DNA of 64,000 bases from NCBI GenBank assembly GCA_015067315.1, contig SVMR01000008.1, forward strand, positions 36,779 through 100,778, in the 5' to 3' direction. Both the position numbers and the translations under genes were made by a program. The notes under the pieces are model-generated. The model was not told the origin of the DNA, made no database searches, and saw only the letters and a program-made list of their open reading frames with translations. Source of the stretch: Oscillospiraceae bacterium (GTDB lineage Bacteria > Bacillota > Clostridia > Oscillospirales > Ruminococcaceae). Shown piece after piece: positions 1 to 7,754 of the stretch (positions within the stretch are counted from its first letter, which is position 1; each line of letters opens with the position of its first letter).

Positions 1-2528
1 GCGTTCCGGAAGGTTTTGTTTTCAATATGTCCGTCGGCGGAACTCTTGAGGATCTCAAATCCGAAAAGATGAACAGCTTCATCGAAGGACTTAAATCCGC
101 CGAATATACCCCTGTCTGGCGCGAATGCGAAAACTGGGCAAGGGCGCATATGGATGAGCTTGACGGAATCGACAATACATATATTTCCGATATCAGCCCG
201 AGAGTTTGCTCCTCCGCGGTTTTTGTTCCGAAGGAAGGTCTTTCCGCTTCCGAAATTGAAGAAGCGGCAGAATATCTTATTGAAGAAAAAAGACTCCATA
301 CCTTCGTAAGAATAAGTCCGGATCTTTTGGGATACTATACCGTTCGGGGAATCCTCGATATCAACGGATATGACGATATTGAAATAAGCAAGGAAAGAAT
401 GGAAAGCGGCGCGCTTTATGACGACCTTAAACCCGCGTTTCTCCGCCTTCAGAACAAAGCGGATATGAAGCGCCTTGAATTCGGCGTAAAAGTCTGCGAC
501 GGTCTTATTGTTGAAAAAGCGAAGAAGACCCCCGTTAAGGACGGAAGACTTACCGGCAGAGCCCTTTTCCCCATTGCGTTTTCCCTTGCGGAAAAAATAG
601 CGAACGATTTCGGCGGCGGACTTCGAATCTGCTTTGCCGGCGGCGCGGATTATTTCACCGCTTCAAAACTCTTTAATGCGGGAATCTGGCCGGTTACCGT
701 TGTTTCCGATATGATAAGACCCGGCGGTTTGAGAAGATTCAGACAGCTTGCGGACGACGTTTCAAAATGCGATTACGCCCAGTTCTCCGGAATCCTGACT
801 TCCGATCTTCCGGACATCGAAAAGGAAGTTTATTCCGGCGGAAGATATAAAAATATCCCCGGCGCAGAACCCAGAAAGGCCGAAGGACCAATTCCTCATA
901 TAAACTGCACAAAGGCTCAATGCCGCGCGGCTTGCCCTCTCGGAGCGGATATTCCGCTTGTTATGCGCCTTATTAAAAACGGCAGAAGTCTTGATGCTCT
1001 CCGGGTTATCTTCGAGCGCAACCCGATGCCCTTCACCGTTGAAACCCTTTGCAGCCACCCCTGCATGGACGGCTGTTCAAGAAGATTCTACGAATGTCCT
1101 TTGAACATCAAAGGCGAAAACTATCATGCGGCAAAAAATGCCTGCTTCGATCTTCTTGACGAAACCCAGCTTAAATCCGGAGCGGGCGCAAAGGTTGCGG
1201 TTGTCGGCTGCGGTCCTGCGGGACTTTCAACCGCCTGCTTCCTTGCAAGACAGGGCGCAAAGGTCACAATTTTCGATAAGGAATACCGTCCCGGCGGCGC
1301 TGTTACAAAATATATCCCGAAATTCAGAATCGAAGATTCCGATATCGAATGGGACGCAACCCTTATCCAGGCTCTCGGAATCGAAATGGAACTTGGGGTT
1401 GAGATAAAATCCCTCAAGGAACTCCGGGAACAGGGATTTGAAAAAATCGTCCTTGCAATCGGAGCGGGAAAACAGAAACATCTCAAATTCGCCTTCGGCA
1501 AAAACATCTCCGCTCTTGAATTCCTTGCGGATTACAAACGCAAACCGGAGGAACTTGAGGAAACGATCATGGGCAACGTAGTCGTAATCGGCGGAGGACA
1601 TTCCGCGGTTGCGGCGGCAAGATGCGCGAAAAAACTTCCTTCCGTCGATAGGGTAACCCTTGTTTTCAATAAACCCGAAAACGAAATGGAAGCTTCTATG
1701 GACGAAATTCTCGCCATGAAGAAAGAGGGAATTTTCGTCGCGCCGAACCTTATTCCAAGCGGCGTCCGCGGCGGACAGCTTCTCTGCCATGTTTCCGAAC
1801 TTGGCGAGCCGGACGAAAAAACCGGCATAAGACCCGTTGTCGATACCGGCGCGAAGGATAAAGTTCCGGCGGATATTGCAATAAACGCCACCGGCGAAGA
1901 AGTTGACGATACTCTTTATGACGAAATCGACAGCGCGACATATCTTGTCGGCAACGCAAACTTCGGAAAAACCGCCGATATCGCAAAAGTTATTGCGGAT
2001 TCCCAGAAACTTTGCAAAAAAATCGCCCACAGCCATTACGATAAATATGTTCCGGACAACGAAAACGAGGACAGATCCTTCCTTGAAAAACGCGGAAAAC
2101 TCTGCGCGGACTGCAAAAAATGCGCCGAGGGCGAACGCTGCCTTGAATGCGACAGCGTCTGTGAATTCTGCGCGGAAGTTTGCCCGAACAGAGCAAACTG
2201 GTCCATAAAACTGTCCGACGGCAGCCGCCAGATCCTCCACGTCAACGATTTTTGCGACGAATGCGGAATCTGCGCGGATTGCTGCCCCTATGACGGAAAA
2301 CCCTATAAAGAAAAATTCACTCTTTTCCTCGACGAGGAGGATTTTAAAAAGAGCGAAAACGACGGATTCTACGTAACCGGCGAAGCAAACAACTGCCGTT
2401 TCAGATACGAGAGAAAAGTCTTCAAATATGACCCGATAAACGGTCCTTTGGGCACGATTCCGGACGAAATAAGGGAGATGTGCGGCATTGTAATGAAGCG
2501 TTTTCCAAGACTTCTTAAAGTCTGGTAA
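1..2528 (+). CDS. ygfK: YgfK-type putative selenate reductase / glutamate synthase-like flavoprotein, 3' part
   Basis: The frame is open from base 3 with no stop, so the gene begins outside the window; the Met at 27 has no ribosome binding site and is internal. Going through the visible 842 residues: an N-terminal region, a cysteine cluster of the GltD type (CRAACPLG, then CSHPCMDGCSRRFYECP), an FAD-binding motif VGCGPAGLS near base 1205, an NAD(P)-binding motif IGGGHSAVA near base 1590, and a C-terminal ferredoxin-like part with CxxCxxC clusters (CADCKKC, CEFCAEVC, CDECGICADCC). This is the order of the YgfK family, which is about 1000 residues long, so roughly 150-200 residues are missing. 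The family is a cytoplasmic flavin/Fe-S electron-transfer protein, named for selenate reduction and linked to purine/molybdenum hydroxylases in enterics; the true substrate here is not shown by the sequence. Confidence 0.88.
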   Translation, partial: VPEGFVFNMSVGGTLEDLKSEKMNSFIEGLKSAEYTPVWRECENWARAHMDELDGIDNTYISDISPRVCSSAVFVPKEGLSASEIEEAAEYLIEEKRLHTFVRISPDLLGYYTVRGILDINGYDDIEISKERMESGALYDDLKPAFLRLQNKADMKRLEFGVKVCDGLIVEKAKKTPVKDGRLTGRALFPIAFSLAEKIANDFGGGLRICFAGGADYFTASKLFNAGIWPVTVVSDMIRPGGLRRFRQLADDVSKCDYAQFSGILTSDLPDIEKEVYSGGRYKNIPGAEPRKAEGPIPHINCTKAQCRAACPLGADIPLVMRLIKNGRSLDALRVIFERNPMPFTVETLCSHPCMDGCSRRFYECPLNIKGENYHAAKNACFDLLDETQLKSGAGAKVAVVGCGPAGLSTACFLARQGAKVTIFDKEYRPGGAVTKYIPKFRIEDSDIEWDATLIQALGIEMELGVEIKSLKELREQGFEKIVLAIGAGKQKHLKFAFGKNISALEFLADYKRKPEELEETIMGNVVVIGGGHSAVAAARCAKKLPSVDRVTLVFNKPENEMEASMDEILAMKKEGIFVAPNLIPSGVRGGQLLCHVSELGEPDEKTGIRPVVDTGAKDKVPADIAINATGEEVDDTLYDEIDSATYLVGNANFGKTADIAKVIADSQKLCKKIAHSHYDKYVPDNENEDRSFLEKRGKLCADCKKCAEGERCLECDSVCEFCAEVCPNRANWSIKLSDGSRQILHVNDFCDECGICADCCPYDGKPYKEKFTLFLDEEDFKKSENDGFYVTGEANNCRFRYERKVFKYDPINGPLGTIPDEIREMCGIVMKRFPRLLKVW

Positions 2529-2598
2529 ACCGCATAAATAAGCCAAAAAACGGACTTTTTAAAACCGAAAAAACCTTGAAAATCCAATAAAAATCCGT

Positions 2599-2644
2599 AA
2601 AAAACGGGCAGGGTAGGGCAAACCCCTATTCTGCCCGTTTTTTT
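2599..2644 (+). terminator. Rho-independent terminator of the ygfK gene
   Basis: ACGGGCAG...CTGCCCGT stem with a second inner pairing (GGGTAGGG / CCCCTA) followed by seven T. It lies about 70 bases after the ygfK stop, with no other gene before the next promoter. Confidence 0.85.
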
Positions 2645-2773
2645 GGTATATTCGTGTATCACACAGTATTTTATTTTTAAAATCATTTAAGCAAACAACA
2701 AAGTAAAATAAAAATAATTAAATATAACGATAAAGCTGTATAAAATTATTTGAAAATTATTTTTAATATGTAC

Positions 2774-2803
2774 TTGACAACAGTATACGTTATACTGTAT
2801 AAT
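2774..2803 (+). promoter_or_regulatory. padR-rlmB promoter with built-in operator
   Basis: TTGACA (2774-2779), 18-base spacer, TATAAT (2798-2803). The spacer holds a perfect inverted repeat ACAGTATA-CGT-TATACTGT (2780-2798) that touches both boxes. A repressor bound here would block polymerase. Since the first gene downstream is a PadR regulator, autoregulation is the simple reading. The leader to the start codon is about 180 bases and contains no convincing gene. Confidence 0.8.
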
Positions 2804-2990
2804 TTGAATCGGATAAATATATTTTTAAGCTGCCGGAAAATTTTTGTTTTTTTGTTTTTGAAAAATAAAAAATTCCGGCGGAAATCCGATTTTTTTGGCA
2901 GAAAAACGCGTCTTAAAAAGATTGTTCCGAATCAAAAAAAAGCGCATGAATAAGCCAAAAAACTCGCATTTAAAAAGGAGGTGGGGAAAT

Positions 2991-3326
2991 TTGAGCGATG
3001 ACGAAATTATTTCCGGTTTCGTTTCGGAACTTCGCCGCGGAACTGTCGTTCTGGGCGTTTTGAATCAACTTTCCTCCCCGAAATACGGCTATTCTCTCGG
3101 CCAGGAACTGACCGAAAAAGGAGTGCCTGTTGACGGAAACACTCTCTATCCGCTTCTCCGAAGACTTGAGGGACAGGGATTGCTGAAAAGCGAATGGGAT
3201 ATGTCCGAAGGAAAACCCCGAAAATATTATGTCCGCACAGCAAAAGGCACAAAAATCAACGAACAGCTGCGGGATTACTGGATTGAAACGGTTGTGAATA
3301 TTTCCACTTTGATGAAGGAAGAATAA
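2991..3326 (+). CDS. PadR-family transcriptional regulator
   Basis: Start chosen at TTG 2991, eight bases after a perfect AAGGAGGT (2975-2982); the frame is open further upstream but that part is lysine-rich leader. The 111-residue product has the size and layout of PadR winged-helix regulators: an N-terminal RRGTVVLGVLNQL helix, YGYSLGQEL, the characteristic NTLYPLLRRLEGQGLLKSEW recognition helix, the wing GKPRKYYVRTAKG, and a short C-terminal dimer helix. PadR proteins are cytoplasmic repressors that respond to small molecules or stress. Three bases separate it from rlmB, so the two are co-transcribed from the palindrome-bearing promoter at 2774. No exporter lies next to it, so its ligand cannot be guessed from context. 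Confidence 0.9.
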   Translation: MSDDEIISGFVSELRRGTVVLGVLNQLSSPKYGYSLGQELTEKGVPVDGNTLYPLLRRLEGQGLLKSEWDMSEGKPRKYYVRTAKGTKINEQLRDYWIETVVNISTLMKEE

Positions 3327-3329
3327 ATT

Positions 3330-4112
3330 ATGGAAAAGTTTAGAGAAAAAGACGAAATCCGCGAAAACGAAGCGGATAAAGATAAAATCTGCGGAAGAAA
3401 CGCCGTAATCGAAGCAATCAAATCCGGAAGAGAAATCGATAAGATTATGGTCGCAAAAGGCGCCACCAATCTCGGAAAGCTTTACGCAATGGCAAAGGAT
3501 GCGGGAATTCCTGTGAAGGAAGTTGCTCCGGTAAAAATCGACGAACTTGCCGCCGGTGCAAATGCCCAGGGCGTTCTTGCAATGGCCGCCGCCCATAAAT
3601 ACGCAACCGTTGATGAAATTTTTGCTCTTGCGGAAGAAAGAGGCGAACCGCCTTTTATCATTATTGCAGACGGACTTGAGGACGGACATAACCTCGGCGC
3701 AGTTATCAGAACAGCGGAATGCTGCGGCGCACACGGAGTTATAATTCCGAAGCGCAGAAGCGTCGGACTTAACTACGTTGTTGCAAAAACCTCCGTCGGC
3801 GCGGTTGAATATGTTCCGGTCGCAAGGGTCACCAACATCGCAAGAACGATCGATGAACTCAAAGAACGCGGAGTATGGATCTTCGGCGCGGATATGGACG
3901 GCGAAGCTCTTTGGTCCGCGGATCTTTCCGGCGCAATCGGGCTTGTTGTGGGCGCGGAAGGCGAAGGCGTAAGCCGCCTTGTTAAAGAAAAATGCGATTT
4001 TGTCGTTTCGCTTCCGATGCGCGGCAAAATCGAATCCCTCAACGCTTCCGTTGCCGCTTCCGTAATGATGTACGAAGTTGCAAGACAGCGTCTTGGAATA
4101 AAAGCAAGATAA
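3330..4112 (+). CDS. rlmB: 23S rRNA (guanosine-2'-O-)-methyltransferase RlmB (SpoU/TrmH family)
   Basis: 260 residues, close to the family length. The N-terminal part (residues 1-95) has the substrate-binding fold with CGRNAVIEAIKSGR; the C-terminal SPOUT knot domain shows all three motifs: NLGAVIRTAECCGAHGV (motif 1), VVGAEGEGVSRLV (motif 2) and LPMRGKIESLNASVAASV (motif 3). It transfers a methyl group from S-adenosylmethionine to the 2'-OH of a guanosine in 23S rRNA; related SpoU enzymes act on tRNA, so the exact nucleotide is assigned by family only. Start ATG 3330 has AAGGAAG upstream inside the end of padR. The first 18 residues (charged, E/K-rich) are an extension before the family core. 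Confidence 0.9.
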   Translation: MEKFREKDEIRENEADKDKICGRNAVIEAIKSGREIDKIMVAKGATNLGKLYAMAKDAGIPVKEVAPVKIDELAAGANAQGVLAMAAAHKYATVDEIFALAEERGEPPFIIIADGLEDGHNLGAVIRTAECCGAHGVIIPKRRSVGLNYVVAKTSVGAVEYVPVARVTNIARTIDELKERGVWIFGADMDGEALWSADLSGAIGLVVGAEGEGVSRLVKEKCDFVVSLPMRGKIESLNASVAASVMMYEVARQRLGIKAR

Positions 4113-4154
4113 ATCTTTTTACATAATATAAAAAACAGGGGAAGGGGAACGAAA

Positions 4155-6698
4155 ATGGCAGGAAACGGATATTCGGTTGACGATATTCTTGAAGAAATCC
4201 GGCGCAAAAAAGAAACAGGCGCCGCAAAAGCTTCCGATTCCGGAACGGAAAAAAGTTTTCCGGCAGAAAAAGGCGATTTTTTTGAGATGCGTCAGAAAAA
4301 CGCAAAGCCGGAAGAACCGAAGGAACCGGAGGTTCCGACTTATACAAAAAAATACAAGGATGAACCCATAACAACAAGAACCATTCAGGTTGACGATACT
4401 CTTTCTCAGTATTTCGGCGCGGCAACCTGGAAAAACGAGAAAAAATCCAAAAAGCAGAAGGAAGAAAGCATTTCCGCAAAAGTTACCGTTGCTCCGGTTC
4501 ATGCTTCCGTTACGGAAAAGGAATCCGCAAAGGAAAAAATAAACGGCTTTGTTCCGAAGGATTTTACAATCCATACCGAAGAACAGCTTAAAGGTTTTGA
4601 AGAACCGGAAAAGAAAGAGGAACCGAAAACCGTTCCGGATGAAACGAAAAGCGTTTCTCCGGCGGAACGCAAACCTGCGGATAATTTTGCGAACATTGGG
4701 GTTGTCGGTTTCGGCGCCGCAAAGGAAGCAAGGGAGAAAAACGACCTTACAAGTTCCGGAAACCACGATCTTTATAAAGAATTCGTTGAAAAACGCCAGG
4801 ACAAAGTTGCGGAATTTATGAGAAACGTTGCCGAACCTACGGACCAGGAGATACATATCCCCGAAGTTCCTTCTCCGGCACCGGTGAAAAATAAATTCTC
4901 CGACCAGGACAACGCGGATATTGCAAAAAAACTCATGCAGGATATGCATGAGCCGGAAGACGACGACCCGGACGATTACGAAAACGAATCCCAGAAAGAA
5001 GCTGTTGAAAAGAACCTTTCTTCCCAGCTTACCGGACTTATCATCAGAGCGGTTATAATCTTTGTTCTTCTGATCGCAAGCCTTGCGTTCTGTCTTTCTC
5101 CGATTCTCGGATATCCGCTTCCGGAGGCAATTTCCTTCGAGGATTCCGGAATCGTTTTCCCGATAATCAACCTTGCGATAGTATGCGTCGCGGCTCTTAC
5201 CTGCCACGTTGCTGTTGGCGGCGGACTTCTTTCCCTTTTGAAGTTCCGTGCGGGAAACGATACTTTTGCAACCTGTTCCGTAATCGGCGCGGCGGCTCTC
5301 GGCGTTTCCTTTATTGTAAATCCCTCTTCCATGAGCCAGGGCGGAGAAAATCTTTTCTTCCCCATTGCGATTCTCGGACTTTTCTTTAATACAATCGGAA
5401 AAATCCTTTCCGCCGCAAGAATAAAGAATAACTTCGAAGTTCTTACAACCGGAAAGAAAAAATCCGCTCTTCTTCCCGTTCGCAACAAGGAACTTGCAAG
5501 AGAGCTTACCGGACAGAGGGACGAAACTCCCCGCTTCTGCACAAGCGCAAAAGCAAAATTCTTCACAAGATTCCTTGAACTTTCGTACCGCGACGACGCA
5601 ACCGAAAGCATTGCAAGAATCGTTGCGCCGATTGTTTTCCTTTGTTCCATTCTCGTCGGAGTTATCGCGTTCCTTCTCACCGGAAGGGTTTCCGACGCAA
5701 TAACCGGTTTTGCCGCCGTTCTTTGCGTTGCAACTCCTTTTTCCGCAACGATCGCCGGAGCGCTTCCGGTATATCGTTCCTGCTCCGCTCTTAACGAAGA
5801 GGGAAGCATTATGGCGGGCGGATATACCGCGGAAACTTTTGCGGAAACAGATTCCGTTCTTCTTGACATCGAACAGCTTTTCCCGGACGGCAGCATTATT
5901 CTTCACGGAATAAAAACCTTTGCCCAGGGAAGAATCGACGAAGCGATTCTTGATGCGGCTTCGGTAATCTGCAGCACAAGAAGCACTCTCGGAAGCATTT
6001 TTATAAACGTTGTCCAGGGCGACAAAAAACTCCTTAAACCGGTTGATACGATTATTTATGAGGACGGAATGGGACTTTCCGCCTGGGTCGGCGGAAAGCG
6101 CGTTCTCATCGGAAACCGGGAACTTATGATAAACCACGGAATTGATATTCCTTCCCACGATTATGAAAACAAATACGTCGGAAGCGGAAAGGATATCCTC
6201 TATCTTGCAAACAGCGGCGAACTTACCGCAATGTTTGTTCTCAGCTATCATGCTGACAAAGAGGTTTACCGTTCCCTCGGAATTATGGCGGAACGGGGAG
6301 TTCGTCTTGTTATCAACTGCAGCGACCCCAACATCACAGTAAAGAAGCTTTGCGATATTTTCGGATATCCGGAAAGCCAGCTTAACCTTCTTTCTTCAAA
6401 ATATCAGCAGAAATGCGCGGAACTTACCGAAGAAAGAGAAGCCGCTCCCGCTGCGGCAGTTTATAACGGAAGCCTTTTTGCTCTTTCCGACCTTCTCAAC
6501 TGCTGCGGAATCATAAGACAGTCCTCCTTTGCGGCGGCTCTTATTGAAATGATCGGCATAATCCTCGGTTTTGTTCTTGTAACAATTTTCCTCTTCACGG
6601 GAAATATCAGAAGTCTTGCAATGTACGTTCTTCTTGCTTTCCAGATGTTCTGGCTTGCGGCGGTTTGCGTTGTGATTCTTCTCCGCAAAAAAATCTGA
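4155..6698 (+). CDS. Degenerate P1B-type ATPase-like membrane protein (predicted pseudo-ATPase)
   Basis: 847 residues; start ATG 4155 after GGGGAAGGGG. Residues 1-290 are charged and low-complexity (E/K/P rich) and probably disordered in the cytoplasm. From about residue 295 there are several hydrophobic segments (around 296-318, 330-365, 370-395, 400-420), a pair near 490-530 and a final pair near 795-845, arranged as in heavy-metal P-type ATPases. The intervening soluble part aligns by eye with P and N domains: ETDSVLLDIEQLFPDG, GGKRVLIGNRELM, GKDILYLANSGEL, RGVRLVINCSDPN. Every catalytic motif is lost: CPC reads ATPF (526-529), DKTGT reads DIEQL (571-575), TGD reads CSD (722-724), and no GDGxND follows. 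It therefore cannot cycle as a normal pump. Role unknown: sensor, scaffold or regulator are possible. Confidence 0.75.
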   Translation: MAGNGYSVDDILEEIRRKKETGAAKASDSGTEKSFPAEKGDFFEMRQKNAKPEEPKEPEVPTYTKKYKDEPITTRTIQVDDTLSQYFGAATWKNEKKSKKQKEESISAKVTVAPVHASVTEKESAKEKINGFVPKDFTIHTEEQLKGFEEPEKKEEPKTVPDETKSVSPAERKPADNFANIGVVGFGAAKEAREKNDLTSSGNHDLYKEFVEKRQDKVAEFMRNVAEPTDQEIHIPEVPSPAPVKNKFSDQDNADIAKKLMQDMHEPEDDDPDDYENESQKEAVEKNLSSQLTGLIIRAVIIFVLLIASLAFCLSPILGYPLPEAISFEDSGIVFPIINLAIVCVAALTCHVAVGGGLLSLLKFRAGNDTFATCSVIGAAALGVSFIVNPSSMSQGGENLFFPIAILGLFFNTIGKILSAARIKNNFEVLTTGKKKSALLPVRNKELARELTGQRDETPRFCTSAKAKFFTRFLELSYRDDATESIARIVAPIVFLCSILVGVIAFLLTGRVSDAITGFAAVLCVATPFSATIAGALPVYRSCSALNEEGSIMAGGYTAETFAETDSVLLDIEQLFPDGSIILHGIKTFAQGRIDEAILDAASVICSTRSTLGSIFINVVQGDKKLLKPVDTIIYEDGMGLSAWVGGKRVLIGNRELMINHGIDIPSHDYENKYVGSGKDILYLANSGELTAMFVLSYHADKEVYRSLGIMAERGVRLVINCSDPNITVKKLCDIFGYPESQLNLLSSKYQQKCAELTEEREAAPAAAVYNGSLFALSDLLNCCGIIRQSSFAAALIEMIGIILGFVLVTIFLFTGNIRSLAMYVLLAFQMFWLAAVCVVILLRKKI

Positions 6699-6735
6699 CA
6701 TCAAGTTACTTACCTTTCATATCTTTTTCCTTTCC

Positions 6736-6787
6736 AAAAGCGATAAAGCTCCGCTGCTCCCGCAAGGCAGCGGGGCTTTATCGCTTT
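6736..6787. terminator. Long hairpin after the P1B-like gene
   Basis: AAAAGCGATAAAGC...GCTTTATCGCTTT, a long stem with an inner CGCTG/CAGCG pairing. The T run after the stem is poor in the plus direction, but its place between a stop codon and a new promoter supports termination. Confidence 0.7.
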
Positions 6788-6824
6788 ATAAAAGTAAATA
6801 ATCTTTTACATTTTCCAAATATGC

Positions 6825-6853
6825 TTGAACTTTTTTGAAAATACAGTTAAAAT
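6825..6853 (+). promoter_or_regulatory. Promoter of plsC
   Basis: TTGAAC (6825-6830), 17 bases, TAAAAT (6848-6853), then about 35 bases to the GAGGTGG and ATG at 6888. A TTG codon in this -35 box opens the frame of plsC further upstream but would sit on the promoter itself, so it is not the start. Confidence 0.6.
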
Positions 6854-6887
6854 AATAAAACAGATAATTTTTTTACCGAGGTGGAAA

Positions 6888-7700
6888 ATGGTCCTTATTT
6901 TTCCTTTTATAGGAATTTTGCTTTCCGTAATTGATATTTTTATAAACAAACCTTTCAGCGCAAAAGTTTTTCCGGGGATAATATTCTATGCCGCCGGCTA
7001 TACCCTTATTGCGGCGTTTTGCTTTGTTGCGTTTCTTGGGGTTCTTTCGCTTTTTGTAAATCTTGAAAAGCCGAACGGAAAGTTCAGCAAATTTTACAAT
7101 GCGGTGGTTTCTTTTACCCTTAAAATCGCCCTTTCCGCCTGCAACGCAAAAGTCAATGTTGAGGGAACGGAAAAAATCCCCGAAGGAAGATTCGTTCTTA
7201 TCCAGAACCACAAAGCGATGTTCGATCCCATCGCTTCAATCGCTTTTCTCGGAAAATATGAAATCGGCTTTATTACAAAACCGGAAAACTTCCGCCTTCC
7301 GATAATCAATAAATTCATGCACAGAATCTGCTGTATTCCCATTGACAGGGAAAACGCAAGAAATGCGGTGAAATCCATCAACGCGGCGGCGGAAAACGTA
7401 AAAAACAATATCTGTTCAATGGCGATTTATCCGGAAGGAACAAGAAACAAGGCGGAAGGAATGCTTCCTTTCCATGCGGGTTCTTTCAAAATTGCAACAA
7501 AAAGCGGCGCACCGATTGTTGTTTCGACCGTTGAAGGTACGGAGCTTGTGAGAAAAAACGCACCTTTTAAAAGAACGGTTATAAATTTAAGGATATGCGA
7601 AGTTATTTCTTCGGAGGAAGTTCTTTCTTCAACAACCGCCGGACTTTCGGAAAAAGCAAGAAAAATCATGTGCGATTACCTCGGAATTTCAGAAGAATAA
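6888..7700 (+). CDS. plsC: 1-acyl-sn-glycerol-3-phosphate acyltransferase (PlsC family)
   Basis: 270 residues from ATG 6888 (GAGGTGG five bases before). Two or three N-terminal hydrophobic segments (about residues 1-20 and 30-65) anchor it in the membrane; the acyltransferase domain follows with the catalytic NHKAMFD (H-x4-D), FITKPE, CCIPIDRENARNA, the phosphate-binding YPEGTRNKAEGMLPFHAGSFKIA and APIVVSTVEGTE. It transfers an acyl chain from acyl-ACP/acyl-phosphate donors to lysophosphatidic acid, giving phosphatidic acid for membrane lipids. It is a single gene with its own promoter and terminator. Confidence 0.88.
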   Translation: MVLIFPFIGILLSVIDIFINKPFSAKVFPGIIFYAAGYTLIAAFCFVAFLGVLSLFVNLEKPNGKFSKFYNAVVSFTLKIALSACNAKVNVEGTEKIPEGRFVLIQNHKAMFDPIASIAFLGKYEIGFITKPENFRLPIINKFMHRICCIPIDRENARNAVKSINAAAENVKNNICSMAIYPEGTRNKAEGMLPFHAGSFKIATKSGAPIVVSTVEGTELVRKNAPFKRTVINLRICEVISSEEVLSSTTAGLSEKARKIMCDYLGISEE

Positions 7701-7705
7701 AAACA

Positions 7706-7741
7706 AAAAAATCCGTGCCTTTAAAAAGGCACGGATTTTTT
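7706..7741. terminator. Bidirectional terminator between plsC and the PASTA protein
   Basis: AAAAAATCCGTGCC / GGCACGGATTTTTT stem with A run on one side and T run on the other, placed between two convergent genes. Confidence 0.9.
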
Positions 7742-7754
7742 ATATCTTGTTTCG

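Noticed and set aside
27..29. ATG at 27 as start of the ygfK gene
   Set aside because: The frame is open to the window edge, no ribosome binding site precedes it, and the N-terminal part of the family is missing.
2750..2953. 67-codon frame before padR
   Set aside because: It overlaps the promoter and operator at 2774-2803, so its start would not be transcribed.
4119..6251. 710-codon open frame on the minus strand
   Set aside because: Codon-aligned complement of the P1B-like gene, no binding site; explained by lack of TTA/CTA/TCA codons.
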